A program made the translations under genes and the position numbers. The notes below the pieces were generated by a model. That model saw nothing but the letters and a program-made list of their open reading frames with translations. It was not told where the DNA came from and did not search any database. A stretch of DNA of 33,118 nt from Bacteroidales bacterium. Lineage in GTDB: Bacteria > Bacteroidota > Bacteroidia > Bacteroidales > UBA12170. The DNA lies in the NCBI GenBank assembly GCA_016933745.1, contig JAFGAK010000089.1, positions 1-33,118 of the forward strand, read 5' to 3'. Shown piece after piece: positions 7,339 through 17,828 of this stretch (the first letter of the stretch is position 1; each line of letters begins with the position of its first letter).

Positions 7339-8517
7339 ATGAATGATAAAGTGATGAAAATAGTTAAAATACAACCCGCAAATAGAGTTAAAGTAGTGGA
7401 TGAATATTATTTCTCCGTTAAGCTTGCCGAAATACGAAAATTAAATGCCGCCGGTGTTTCTATCATCAATTTGGGAATAGGAAATCCGGATTTAGCTCCT
7501 TCCGAAAACACCATAAACGGATTAAAAGAGGCGGTTGAAAATCCTTCTAATCATGGATATCAGAGTTATACAGGAATTCCTGAATTACGAGAAGCATTTG
7601 CGTCTTTTTATAAAGATCGCTATAAGGTGAGCCTAAATTCGGATAGCGAAATTTTGCCTCTCTTAGGTTCCAAAGAAGGAATCATGCATATTTCCCTCGC
7701 TTTTTTGAATGTTGGCGACGAAGTTTTAGTCCCAAATCCAGCTTATCCGGCATACAAAGCGGTTGCATCGCTCTGCGAAGCAAAATCGGTTAGCTACGAT
7801 TTAAGCGAAGAAAACGATTGGTTTCCTGATTTTGAGGCTCTAGAAAAAAGCGATCTATCCAAAGTAAAAATGATGTGGGTTAATTACCCAAATATGCCAA
7901 CAGGAAAGCTAGCAACCAAGCAATTATTTGAGCAGTTAATTGCCTTTGGCAAAAAACATGGAATCTTAATTGTAAATGATAATCCGTATAGTTTAATCAG
8001 TGCGGGAGAGCCAATTAGTATTTTATCTATTGATGGAGCAAAAGAAGTAGCTATTGAGCTCAACTCCTTGAGTAAATCACATAATATGGCCGGTTGGCGT
8101 GTTGGAATGATTGGAGGAAGTGCTGAATTTATTCATGCTATTTTAAGAGTAAAATCAAACATGGATTCTGGCATGTTTAAACCCATTCAATTAGCTGCAG
8201 CTGAGGCATTGAAAAACCCAAACGATTGGTATACAAGTCAGTTAAAAATTTATGCCGACCGCAAAGCGATTGGACAACAGATCCTTTCAGAGTTGGATTG
8301 TACCTTCGATGAAGATTCTTCCGGTATGTTTATTTGGGCTAAAATCCCAGAATCAGCTGAATCGTCTCAAGTTTTCAGCGAAAATATCTTGAAAAACAAA
8401 CATGTTTTTATCACTCCCGGATTTATTTTTGGATCACAAGGCGAACGCTTTATCCGTCTTTCACTAGCAAACAGCAACCAACTACTAAACGAAGCTTTAA
8501 ACCGTATAAAAAACTAA
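7339..8517 (+). CDS. Pyridoxal-phosphate-dependent class I/II aminotransferase (aromatic operon)
   Basis: INLGIGNPDLAPS, YQSYTGIPELREAFASFY, NYPNMPTGKLA, SLSKSHNMAGWRVGM; 392 aa. Confidence 0.93.
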   Translation: MNDKVMKIVKIQPANRVKVVDEYYFSVKLAEIRKLNAAGVSIINLGIGNPDLAPSENTINGLKEAVENPSNHGYQSYTGIPELREAFASFYKDRYKVSLNSDSEILPLLGSKEGIMHISLAFLNVGDEVLVPNPAYPAYKAVASLCEAKSVSYDLSEENDWFPDFEALEKSDLSKVKMMWVNYPNMPTGKLATKQLFEQLIAFGKKHGILIVNDNPYSLISAGEPISILSIDGAKEVAIELNSLSKSHNMAGWRVGMIGGSAEFIHAILRVKSNMDSGMFKPIQLAAAEALKNPNDWYTSQLKIYADRKAIGQQILSELDCTFDEDSSGMFIWAKIPESAESSQVFSENILKNKHVFITPGFIFGSQGERFIRLSLANSNQLLNEALNRIKN

Positions 8518-8520
8518 AAA

Positions 8521-9369
8521 ATGAAAGTATTTATTATTGGATTGGGAATGATTGGAGGTTCTTTGGCCAAAACCTTGCGCAACAGCAATTTTGCTGATGA
8601 AATTCTGGGTTTTGATAAAGCTACAGAGAATACAGCCTTTTGTCTCGAAAACAACTTAATTGATAGATCAGTCTCTATTGTGGAAGGAGCAAAAGAGGCT
8701 GATATCATACTATTAGCTACTCCCGTTGACAGCATTATGGAATTGATACCTCAATTATTGGATCAATTGGAAGAACAAGTTGTAATAGATATGGGATCGA
8801 CCAAGAAAGAGATTTCGAAGCTTGCAGCAACACATCCAAAAGGTTGCAATTTCGTAGCAGCTCATCCGATGGCAGGCATCGAAAATTCAGGGCCAACAGC
8901 CGCTTTGGAGCAGTTGTTTACAGATAAAGTAGCCATCATCTGTAATCCTGAAAATAACGCACGAATGCCATTAAATCTGGCTAAACTCTTCTTTAAATCG
9001 TTAAAAATGAAGCTGATATTTATGGATGCTGAAGAGCACGATCGAGATTTAGCCTATTTATCACATTTATCACATATTTTATCTTTTTCCTTGGCTTTAA
9101 CAGCTTATAATGTGGAAGATAAAGAAAGGAATATTTTCAATCTAGCAGGCGGTGGATTTGCCTCTACCGTTCGATTGGCTGGAAGCTCAGCTGCGATGTG
9201 GAACCCTGTTTTTCTTCAAAATAAAACCAATATGCTTGAAGCTCTCGAACTCTATATTTCAAACCTGAATTTGTTTAGAGAACATATCAAAAACGAAAAT
9301 AAAGAAGGATTAAATCAATTAATGAATAAATCGAACGCAATCTATAAAATCATAAATCAATCGATATGA
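8521..9369 (+). CDS. tyrA: Prephenate dehydrogenase
   Basis: MKVFIIGLGMIGGSLAKTLR Rossmann motif; AAHPMAGIENSGP; LSHILSFSLAL; operon context. Confidence 0.92.
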   Translation: MKVFIIGLGMIGGSLAKTLRNSNFADEILGFDKATENTAFCLENNLIDRSVSIVEGAKEADIILLATPVDSIMELIPQLLDQLEEQVVIDMGSTKKEISKLAATHPKGCNFVAAHPMAGIENSGPTAALEQLFTDKVAIICNPENNARMPLNLAKLFFKSLKMKLIFMDAEEHDRDLAYLSHLSHILSFSLALTAYNVEDKERNIFNLAGGGFASTVRLAGSSAAMWNPVFLQNKTNMLEALELYISNLNLFREHIKNENKEGLNQLMNKSNAIYKIINQSI

Positions 9370-10460
9370 AAACAAAACTAGACTTACTACCTGTTAACGA
9401 ATGGGGAATTAAATACCATGGCAGACCACTTTTAATGTCGGGGCCTTGCAGTGCAGAAACGGAAGAGCAAGTATTACAAACTGCACAAGCACTGGCTGAT
9501 AGCGGAGTATCTGTATTTAGAGCCGGAATTTGGAAACCACGCACTAGACCAAATAGTTTCGAAGGAGTGGGAGCCGAGGGATTAAAATGGTTGAGCAAAG
9601 TGAAGAAAGAAACCGGTTTAAAAGTAGCTACTGAAGTTGCAAATGCAAAACATACTTACGAGGCGCTCAAACACAATGTGGATGTGCTCTGGATTGGCGC
9701 AAGAACAACCGTGAATCCTTTTGCTGTTCAAGAAATTGCCGATGCATTGGAAGGAGTTGATATTCCTGTATTTATCAAAAATCCGATTAATCCGGATATT
9801 GAGTTATGGATTGGCGCATTGGAACGTATCAATAAAGCTGGAATCACCAAGCTTGGCGCGATTCATAGAGGATTTAGCAGTTATGGCGATGCTGCTTTTC
9901 GGAATGCACCAAATTGGCAAATTCCCATCGAACTTAAAAGACGTTTTCCTGAGCTAATCTTAGTCAATGATCCAAGTCATATTGGTGGTAAAAGAGAACT
10001 TTTAAGAGAAATTTCGCAAAAAGCAATGGATTTGGATTTTGATGGATTGATGATTGAAGTACATCCAAATCCGGATGAAGCTTGGAGCGATGCTAAGCAA
10101 CAAATTACTCCCGATGTATTCAAAGAATTAGTTGCTTCTTTAAAAATCAGAACCAAAGGAAGTGGACAGGAAGAGCAATCGCGTTTATGCGAATTGCGTA
10201 AAAAAATTGACCATTTCGACGATGAATTAATGGATATTATCGAAGCTAGAATGAAAGTAGCCGAAGAAATTGGGGAGTTCAAACGCGAAAATAATATTGT
10301 TGTTTTGCAAAATAGTCGTTGGAATGAAATCCTAGAGCAAAGCATTGCTGTTGGACAATCCAAAGGTCTCAGTTCAGATTTGATAACACGGATTTTCAAA
10401 GCCATTCACCAAGAAAGTATCAACAAACAAACTGAAATTATTAATCGCGTTTTAGTCTAA
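9366..10460 (+). CDS. Bifunctional 3-deoxy-7-phosphoheptulonate synthase / chorismate mutase
   Basis: N-terminal LLMSGPCSAETEEQV...FRAGIWKPRTRPNSFEGVG...IHRGFSS...DPSHIGGKRELL; C-terminal chorismate mutase LCELRKKIDHFDDELMDIIEARMKVAEEIGEFKRENN. Overlaps the tyrA stop by ATGA. Confidence 0.94.
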   Translation: MKTKLDLLPVNEWGIKYHGRPLLMSGPCSAETEEQVLQTAQALADSGVSVFRAGIWKPRTRPNSFEGVGAEGLKWLSKVKKETGLKVATEVANAKHTYEALKHNVDVLWIGARTTVNPFAVQEIADALEGVDIPVFIKNPINPDIELWIGALERINKAGITKLGAIHRGFSSYGDAAFRNAPNWQIPIELKRRFPELILVNDPSHIGGKRELLREISQKAMDLDFDGLMIEVHPNPDEAWSDAKQQITPDVFKELVASLKIRTKGSGQEEQSRLCELRKKIDHFDDELMDIIEARMKVAEEIGEFKRENNIVVLQNSRWNEILEQSIAVGQSKGLSSDLITRIFKAIHQESINKQTEIINRVLV

Positions 10461-10463
10461 ATC

Positions 10464-11720
10464 ATGATTGCAAAAGTTTATCCGGCAACAATCAATGGCT
10501 CCCTGCAAGCACCAGCTTCAAAAAGCATGCTTCAGCGAGCCATTGCGGCTGCATTTCTGAGTAAATCTAAAATTCAAATTTCAGGCTATACGCCAAGTGC
10601 AGATGCAGATGCTGCTTTGGCATTGATCGAAAAACTAGGGTCAAAAGTAAATAGAAATCAAGATCTCATCGAGATTAATTCGGGTGATTTTATTGACCCG
10701 CAACAGCAATTAACGATTGGCGAATCGGGCTTGGGAATTCGACTTTTTTCTCCAATTTTAGCGACTTTCAAAATCAAATTTCGAATTGAAGCCGAAGGAA
10801 CGCTAAGAAAAAGACCGCTTCGTTTGATCGAAGATGTTTTGAGTAAAAACGGCGTTTCGTGTTCTACGAATCAAGGATTTGCGCCAATTGAGATTATTGG
10901 CCCGCTCAAAGGTGGAACTATTTCGTTGGATGCAAGTGAAGGTTCTCAGTTTTTAAGTGGATTATTGATGGCATTGCCTATTAGCCATGTTGATAGCACC
11001 ATTCAGGTTCGTAACTTAAAAAGTAAGCCTTATATCGATATGACCATGCAGTTATTAACCGATTTTGGTGTAAACGTGCAGCATACAGAATACAAAACAT
11101 TTTCGATCAAAGGAAATCAAAACTATCGTGCTAAAAAGTACAAAGTGGAAGGCGATTGGAGTGGAGCAGCCTTTTTGTTAGTTGCAGGAGCAATTGCCGG
11201 AAAATTAACGCTTAAAAATATTCACCAAAATTCTTTGCAAGGCGATAAAAATTGTGTGAAAGTTTTGGAACAATCCGGTGCAATTGTTCTGCAAAAAGAA
11301 AAGGAAATTCGTGTGCAGAAACGAGTGTTGCATGCGTTTGAATACGACGCCACTGAAACGCCGGATTTATTTCCACCTTTAGCTGCATTGGCTGCATCTT
11401 GCGAAGGTGTGAGTATAATCTCAGGTGTAAACCGACTGGAACATAAAGAAAGTAATCGGGCAGAAGCAATTCGGAGTGTTTTAGAAAAGCTTGGTATCAA
11501 AGTGAAAATTGTGGACGATGAAATGCATATTCATGGCGGTAAAGTAAAAGGTGCTGTTGTTTCATCTTTTCACGATCATCGAATAGCAATGATGGCAGCA
11601 GTGATGGCGTTAAATTCAGAAAGCGAAATAGAAATTACGGACGCAGAAAGTATAAATAAATCCTATCCTGGATTTTACGAAGATCTTCAGAAATTAGGTG
11701 TTCCGATTCAGTTTTCTTAA
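10464..11720 (+). CDS. aroA: 3-phosphoshikimate 1-carboxyvinyltransferase (EPSP synthase)
   Basis: GSLQAPASKSMLQRAIAAA, GESGLGIRLFSPI, EGSQFLSGLLMALP, HDHRIAMMAAVMAL. Confidence 0.94.
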   Translation: MIAKVYPATINGSLQAPASKSMLQRAIAAAFLSKSKIQISGYTPSADADAALALIEKLGSKVNRNQDLIEINSGDFIDPQQQLTIGESGLGIRLFSPILATFKIKFRIEAEGTLRKRPLRLIEDVLSKNGVSCSTNQGFAPIEIIGPLKGGTISLDASEGSQFLSGLLMALPISHVDSTIQVRNLKSKPYIDMTMQLLTDFGVNVQHTEYKTFSIKGNQNYRAKKYKVEGDWSGAAFLLVAGAIAGKLTLKNIHQNSLQGDKNCVKVLEQSGAIVLQKEKEIRVQKRVLHAFEYDATETPDLFPPLAALAASCEGVSIISGVNRLEHKESNRAEAIRSVLEKLGIKVKIVDDEMHIHGGKVKGAVVSSFHDHRIAMMAAVMALNSESEIEITDAESINKSYPGFYEDLQKLGVPIQFS

Positions 11721-14593
11721 TTTTCCGGACATTTAGAAAGTACATCTCGAAGAAACTCGGCGGTGAATCCTTTTCCACTTTCGCACACTTCTTCAGGAGT
11801 TCCTGTGGCAATGATTTTCCCTCCTCCTGCACCACCTTCCGGGCCTAAATCGATGAGATGATCAGCCATTTTGATCACTTCCATATTGTGCTCAATCACA
11901 ATAATCGTATTGCCTTTTTGCATCAATTTGTTTAGAACATCTAACAGCACTTTCACATCTTCAAAATGCAAACCCGTCGTGGGTTCGTCTAAAATGTAAA
12001 GCGTGTTTCCGGTCGATTTTTTTGAAAGTTCAGAAGCGAGTTTTACGCGTTGTGCTTCTCCTCCCGATAAAGTAGTTGATTGTTGTCCAAGCGTAATGTA
12101 TCCGAGTCCAACTTCTTTTAAAGTTTTGAGTTTCCGAGCAATGAATGGAATATTTTCAAAAAAATCAACGGCATGATCGATCGTCATATTTAGCACATCG
12201 TTGATCGATTTTCCTTTGTATCTGACTTCGAGTGTTTCGCGGTTATAGCGTTTTCCTTGACAATCTTCGCACTCGACCATCACATCTGGCAAGAAGTTCA
12301 TTTCCACTACTTTAACACCTCCTCCTTTGCAAGTCTCGCACCTGCCGCCTTTTACATTGAAACTAAATCTTCCGCTTTCATAACCTCGTATTTTAGCTTC
12401 GGGTAATTCCGTGAAAAGTTTCCTGATTTCGTCGAAAACTTTGGTATAAGTAGCCGGGTTTGATCGTGGTGTTCTTCCAATTGGAGATTGATCAATTTCG
12501 ATGATTTTATCGATGTGTTTTAATCCGATAATTTCTTTGTATGGTAAGGGTTTTTTAACACCTTGATAAAAATACTGATTCAAAATGGGATACAAAGTTC
12601 CATTAATCAAACTTGATTTTCCACTTCCTGAAACACCTGTAATGCAAATAAATTTACCTAAAGGAATTCGTAAAGTCACATTTTTCAAGTTATTTCCAGT
12701 TGCTCCCGAGAGTATAATTTCTTGACCATTTCCTTCTCTTCTAGTGGAAGGTATTTTAATTGCTTTCCTGCCGCTTATATATTGGCAGGTTAAACTGTCG
12801 CACGTTTTCATGTCAGAAGGATTTCCTTGTGCCACAATTTTACCTCCATGCAAGCCTGCTCCCGGCCCAATATCTAAGACTTCGTCGGCGGCTAAAATCA
12901 TGTCCTGATCGTGTTCCACCACAATAACTGAATTTCCTATATCGCGTAAGCGAAGTAAAGAATTGATTAAGCGTTGATTATCACGCTGATGAAGTCCAAT
13001 ACTCGGTTCATCCAAAATATATAAAACACCAATTAGCTGCGATCCAATTTGTGTTGCAAGGCGAATTCGTTGCGATTCTCCTCCGGAAAGACTTTTGCTG
13101 GCGCGATCAAGACTCAAATAATTGAGTCCAACATCCAGTAAAAAGCCCAAACGATTTTTTATTTCACGGATAATTTCTTTACTGATTGTAGCGCTTTTTT
13201 CATCGTCTTTAAAATCTAGATTCTCAAACCAATGATGTAAACTTACTAAATCGAGTTTTGCTAAATCGGAAATTGATTTGCCTTGAATTCTAAAATGAAG
13301 CGCTTCTTTTTTAAGCCGATTTCCTTCGCAAACGGAACAAGGTTTAAAGTTCATGAAACTTGATGCCCATCGTTTAATACTGTTCGAAGTCGTATTTTCG
13401 TCCTGATTTTGAATGAAATTAATAATGCCTTCGAAGTTGAGTGAATATTCAGACGTAACACCCAAATATTCTTTTTTAACACGAATTGTTTCGCTCGAAC
13501 CATACAAAATGGTTTGAATTGCTTCTTCTGGCAAATCCTTTATTGGAGTATCTAATGTGAAACCAAATTTTTCGCTTATGGCGTGCAATTGATTAAATAT
13601 CCAATTGTTTTTATACGCTCCAATAGGAGCAATTCCGCCTTTTTTTATGCTGGAATTTTTATTTGGGAAAATTTTATCAATATCTATTTCTGATACCGTT
13701 CCTAATCCATTGCAACTCGGACAAGCACCATAGGGCGAATTGAACGAAAACGTATTGGGTTCAGGCAAAGTATAAGCAATCCCCGAAGTTGGACACATTA
13801 ATTGTTTGCTAAAAAATTGTGTTTTATTCTTTTCGATATCTAAAACACTTAAACTTCCTTTGCCATGTTTTAGTGCAACTTCGATCGATTTTGATAAACG
13901 TTCTTTGTATCTTTCATCTACTTTAAGTTTATCGATAACAATCTCAATATCATGCACTTTATATCGATCAAGTTGAAGTCCTCTAAAAACATCTTCTACT
14001 TTGCCATCAATGCGAGCAGATAAAAAACCAAGACGAACGATTTGATCAAACAATTCGCGATAGTGTCCTTTCCGACCACTTACCGCCGGAGCCAAAAGAA
14101 GTATTTTTTTTTCAGTATAATTCGTTAAAATTAAATCCAAAATTTGCTTTTCGGTGTATTGAACCATTGGTTCTTGCGTAACATAGGAGTAGGCTTTTGC
14201 AACTCTTGCATAGAGTAAGCGCAGAAAATCATAGATTTCGGTAACCGTGCCAACGGTTGAACGTGGGTTTTTATTGGTTGTTTTTTGTTCAATTGCAATG
14301 ACCGGACTCAAACCTTTGATTTCATCCACATCTGGGCGTTCCAAATTACCTATAAATTGTCGAGCATAGGCAGAGAAAGTTTCGAGGTACCTTCTTTGGC
14401 CTTCTGCATAAATGGTATCAAATGCCAAAGATGATTTACCGCTACCACTAAGGCCTGTAATAACAACCAATTTATTACGCGGGATTTTCACATCCATGTT
14501 TTGAAGATTGTGAACTCTAGCTCCGTAGATTTCAATAAAGTCTTCTTGCGTAATGATTTCCTGCTCTATTTCAGCTGCTTTTTCTTGGCCCAT
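11717..14593 (-). CDS. uvrA: Excinuclease ABC subunit A
   Basis: Duplicate ABC ATPase motifs GLSGSGKSSLAFDT and GVSGSGKSSLINGT, LSGGESQRIRLATQIGS, LSGGEAQRVKLASEL, Zn-finger CETCKGGG...CEDCQGKRYN. Confidence 0.98.
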   Translation of the reverse strand: MGQEKAAEIEQEIITQEDFIEIYGARVHNLQNMDVKIPRNKLVVITGLSGSGKSSLAFDTIYAEGQRRYLETFSAYARQFIGNLERPDVDEIKGLSPVIAIEQKTTNKNPRSTVGTVTEIYDFLRLLYARVAKAYSYVTQEPMVQYTEKQILDLILTNYTEKKILLLAPAVSGRKGHYRELFDQIVRLGFLSARIDGKVEDVFRGLQLDRYKVHDIEIVIDKLKVDERYKERLSKSIEVALKHGKGSLSVLDIEKNKTQFFSKQLMCPTSGIAYTLPEPNTFSFNSPYGACPSCNGLGTVSEIDIDKIFPNKNSSIKKGGIAPIGAYKNNWIFNQLHAISEKFGFTLDTPIKDLPEEAIQTILYGSSETIRVKKEYLGVTSEYSLNFEGIINFIQNQDENTTSNSIKRWASSFMNFKPCSVCEGNRLKKEALHFRIQGKSISDLAKLDLVSLHHWFENLDFKDDEKSATISKEIIREIKNRLGFLLDVGLNYLSLDRASKSLSGGESQRIRLATQIGSQLIGVLYILDEPSIGLHQRDNQRLINSLLRLRDIGNSVIVVEHDQDMILAADEVLDIGPGAGLHGGKIVAQGNPSDMKTCDSLTCQYISGRKAIKIPSTRREGNGQEIILSGATGNNLKNVTLRIPLGKFICITGVSGSGKSSLINGTLYPILNQYFYQGVKKPLPYKEIIGLKHIDKIIEIDQSPIGRTPRSNPATYTKVFDEIRKLFTELPEAKIRGYESGRFSFNVKGGRCETCKGGGVKVVEMNFLPDVMVECEDCQGKRYNRETLEVRYKGKSINDVLNMTIDHAVDFFENIPFIARKLKTLKEVGLGYITLGQQSTTLSGGEAQRVKLASELSKKSTGNTLYILDEPTTGLHFEDVKVLLDVLNKLMQKGNTIIVIEHNMEVIKMADHLIDLGPEGGAGGGKIIATGTPEEVCESGKGFTAEFLRDVLSKCPEN

Positions 14594-14740
14594 TTAGTCA
14601 TCAAAAATTAATTTGCAAAAGTGCGAAAAATTTAGCTGATAAAGAGGAGTGATTTTAAAAGAAAAATGGTTTTTTCAGAATGGCGACAGATTTTTTTCTG
14701 ATTGATAAACCAATCATTCCCATTTTAAAAACAGAAAATT

Positions 14741-15673
14741 TCATCTTGTTGGTAACCAAATGCGGTAATCACGACCTGATTTATTGGCTAAAAAAGCTTG
14801 CCTGATCCACGGGTTGTAAATCTTAAATTCTTTGTAGGTCATTTGATATTTTTTAGCAAATTCAGGAATATCTTTAATTGCAGAGTCGATAACGATACTT
14901 TTCAATTGATAAGGTTGATACAAATCTTCCGGTTGAAGATAAAAACCAAACCGATCAGGGTTTTGCAGTAGCGCTTTGATAGCTAAAATCCGATACACGT
15001 AACGTCCGGTTTCTTCGCCAAAGATCATATCAAAATAATTGTCTTCTTTTTGGCGATCTATTTCAACTGATATTCTATTCATACCTGCGTTGTACGATGC
15101 AGCTACCAATGTCCAACTTCCATATTTATCGTAGGCTGATTTTAAGTATTTACAGGCGGCTTCGGTGGCTAATTCAACATCGTAGCGCTGATCGATATCG
15201 TCATTTACTTCCAGCCCGTATTCTCTTCCGGTCAATTTCATTATCTGCCAAAATCCTGTGGCGCCAGCAGGCGAAACCACATTACTTAATCCGCTTTCTG
15301 CAACAGCTAAATATTTAAAATCGTCAGGGATTTGGTTCTTTTTTAAAATGGGTTCGATGACAGGAAACCATCGATTCGCATTTTTAATCAGAAAAATAGA
15401 AGAGGAATGAAAATAAGTATTTACAGTCATTTCTTTTTCGAATGCTTCTTTTACATAGAACCGATCAAGTGGAATGACTTCATCTGCAAAAGAAACATCC
15501 TCAGGTATTTGCACCGCAAAAACTTTGGTGTTTTCTTGAAATGCAGCTGCATATTGTTCTCTAGAAACGTTGTTTTTAATACCAAAACCTGCAACAATAA
15601 ATAGGCTCAAAAGTAATAATGCAGTTCCGATAAAAGATAATTTTTTCATGGTTAAGTAGGATTTGTTCTTCAT
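14741..15673 (-). CDS. Membrane-anchored lytic transglycosylase (SLT domain)
   Basis: FKYLAVAESGLSNVVSPAGATGFWQIMKLTGREYGLEVNDDIDQRYD...AASYNAGMNRI; start at 15673 (MKNKSYLTMKKLSF) overlaps the rfbC stop as TAATG. Start at 15649 also possible. Confidence 0.88.
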   Translation of the reverse strand: MKNKSYLTMKKLSFIGTALLLLSLFIVAGFGIKNNVSREQYAAAFQENTKVFAVQIPEDVSFADEVIPLDRFYVKEAFEKEMTVNTYFHSSSIFLIKNANRWFPVIEPILKKNQIPDDFKYLAVAESGLSNVVSPAGATGFWQIMKLTGREYGLEVNDDIDQRYDVELATEAACKYLKSAYDKYGSWTLVAASYNAGMNRISVEIDRQKEDNYFDMIFGEETGRYVYRILAIKALLQNPDRFGFYLQPEDLYQPYQLKSIVIDSAIKDIPEFAKKYQMTYKEFKIYNPWIRQAFLANKSGRDYRIWLPTR

Positions 15674-16218
15674 TAATAAGGACTTATAAAATCTTTGAAT
15701 AAAGGTGCAATCGTATCCTTTTCCGATAAGATAGGAGTCACTGCTTGTCCCCAATCGATGTTGATATCAGGATCGTTCCAAAGAATACTTCCTTCGGATT
15801 CTTTGTTGTAAACATTGGTGCACTTATAGAAAAACACCGTATTATCTTCAAGAGTTAAAAACCCGTGAGCAAATCCGGGCGGAACCCAATACATAAACTT
15901 ATTGTCTCCTGATAGTTCTATGGATTCCCATTGTCCGTAAGTAGGTGATGATTTTCTTAAATCAACAGCAACATCCAAGACAGCACCTTTCATAACTCGA
16001 ACTAATTTTCCTTGTGTATAAGGTGGTTTCTGAAAATGAAGTCCACGCAAAACGCCTTTCATCGATTTTGATTCATTGTCTTGCACAAAATTTTGGTCGA
16101 TGCCTTTGGCAAGAAAACGTTCTTTGTTGTAAGATTCAAAAAAATAACCACGTGCATCGCTATACACGCTGGGTTTTATGATTAATAAATCTTGGATTTT
16201 TGTAGTGATGATTTCCAT
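15673..16218 (-). CDS. rfbC: dTDP-4-dehydrorhamnose 3,5-epimerase
   Basis: DARGYFFESYNKERF, FVQDNESKSMKGVLRGLHFQKPPYTQGKLVRVMKGAVLDVAVDLRKSSPTYG, WVPPGFAHGFLTLED. Confidence 0.97.
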   Translation of the reverse strand: MEIITTKIQDLLIIKPSVYSDARGYFFESYNKERFLAKGIDQNFVQDNESKSMKGVLRGLHFQKPPYTQGKLVRVMKGAVLDVAVDLRKSSPTYGQWESIELSGDNKFMYWVPPGFAHGFLTLEDNTVFFYKCTNVYNKESEGSILWNDPDINIDWGQAVTPILSEKDTIAPLFKDFISPY

Positions 16219-16461
16219 AATTGTTCCTTTCTTTAAGATATTAAAGATCCGAAAAAAAAGTGTTCTTTATTGAAAGTTTCAGAATATTTATCCAATAGAT
16301 ATTGTTAATAGCTCCGCGCTTTTTTGAGATTGTTCATCTCATTTTCAATGCGCTATATTTAGCAAGTCGATAGAATAACCATTGCAAAAACATCTTGATG
16401 AAAATCAAGAATAAAGATAAGAAAATTTAAAAAAAAGAGCGTTGTTCAATGGATAAATAGC

Positions 16462-17784
16462 TTATTCTTCATCAGAATCTATCGTGTTCTTGAGTAGACT
16501 ATTCAATACCAAAAAGCCAATTATTCCGGAAACTACGGAGCCGATAATGATTCCAATTTTAGCTGAATTCATGAAAATATCATTATCAGCAAAAGCTAAA
16601 CTACCGATGAATAAAGACATGGTAAATCCAACTCCCGACAAAATGGCTACGCCCACAATATGTTTAAAATTGGTTTGCTTGGGAATAGATGCAATTTTTA
16701 ATTTGATACCTAAAAAGGAAAAGAGCGATACTCCAACGGTTTTTCCTATAAACAATGCGATTGCCAAATTCACGGCAAGAGAATAGTCTACCGCCATTTC
16801 TCCCGAAAAACTGATCCCTGCATTCGCCAGCGCAAAAATCGGCATGATCAGGTAAGCGACCCATTGATGCAATCGATGTTCGAGCTGTTGCAAAGGAGAT
16901 TGCACTTTACTTGTCCAGTCTTCGAGATGATCGATATCTTCAATTTGTTTTTTAGTAAGTACAGGTAAAGGGTTGGTATTAATCGATTTTGTTAATCTGT
17001 TTATCAGTTCTTTCAGTTTTTCGGCATAGGTGAATTCATCAATACGTTGACGAATGGGAACCGCAAAGGCAAGTAAAATGCCTGCAATTGTAGGATGAAT
17101 TCCGGATTTCAGGAACAGGACCCAAATGACTATTCCAAAAAGCAGCAAAAGAATTTTACTATGCATTTTCAGGTAAGATAAAAGATAGAGAATGGCTAAT
17201 AGTATTCCGGCATACAATAGCAAATCCCACGAAATTGTACCAGTGTAAAACAGGGCAATGACTAATACCGCTCCAAGATCATCGATAATTGCAAAAGCGG
17301 TTAAGAATATTTTTAAACTGATAGGAACTCTGTTTCCAAGCAATTTTAAAATAGCTAGGGTAAAGGCGATATCGGTTGCCATGGAGATCCCCCAGCCATT
17401 GATTGTTTCAGGATTGTTATTTAAAAGCAGATACAACGAAAGAGGTACAAGCATTCCGCCAATAGCTGCGAAAATAGGTAATGAAGATTTTTTAAGTGAA
17501 TTTAACTCGCCAATCAGAATTTCTCGTTTAATTTCCAATCCAATTAGGAAAAAGAAAATAGCCATTAACCCATCATTAATCCATAGAATCAATGGCTTAA
17601 TTAAGCTGAAATTATCTGATTTAATTCCAATTTCGTATTGCCAAATGGAGTTGTAAAAATCGCGCAAAGGCGAGTTAGAAAGTATCAATGCGAGTGCCAT
17701 TGCAAAAAACAATAAAATACCGCTAAAACTTTCGGCTTTAATAAATTTTTGCATTGGACTTAAAAAATCTTTGTTTTTTATCAT
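16462..17784 (-). CDS. nhaA: Na+/H+ antiporter NhaA
   Basis: INDGLMAIFFFLIGLEIKREILIGEL, WGISMATDIAFTLAILKLLG, AFAIIDDLGAVLVIALFYT, PIFALANAGI. Confidence 0.97.
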   Translation of the reverse strand: MIKNKDFLSPMQKFIKAESFSGILLFFAMALALILSNSPLRDFYNSIWQYEIGIKSDNFSLIKPLILWINDGLMAIFFFLIGLEIKREILIGELNSLKKSSLPIFAAIGGMLVPLSLYLLLNNNPETINGWGISMATDIAFTLAILKLLGNRVPISLKIFLTAFAIIDDLGAVLVIALFYTGTISWDLLLYAGILLAILYLLSYLKMHSKILLLLFGIVIWVLFLKSGIHPTIAGILLAFAVPIRQRIDEFTYAEKLKELINRLTKSINTNPLPVLTKKQIEDIDHLEDWTSKVQSPLQQLEHRLHQWVAYLIMPIFALANAGISFSGEMAVDYSLAVNLAIALFIGKTVGVSLFSFLGIKLKIASIPKQTNFKHIVGVAILSGVGFTMSLFIGSLAFADNDIFMNSAKIGIIIGSVVSGIIGFLVLNSLLKNTIDSDEE

Positions 17785-17828
17785 GTTTTAAACTGCTGTT
17801 AATTAACTACTTTGTTTGGTTTTAAATT

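Noticed and set aside
13700-13830. UvrA zinc-finger variant (LMCPTSGIAYTLPEPNTFSFNSPYGACPSCNGLG, first CxxC lost)
   Set aside because: From memory, Bacteroidetes UvrA proteins commonly carry CPT-x-GI-x-Y here; lineage variation rather than novelty.
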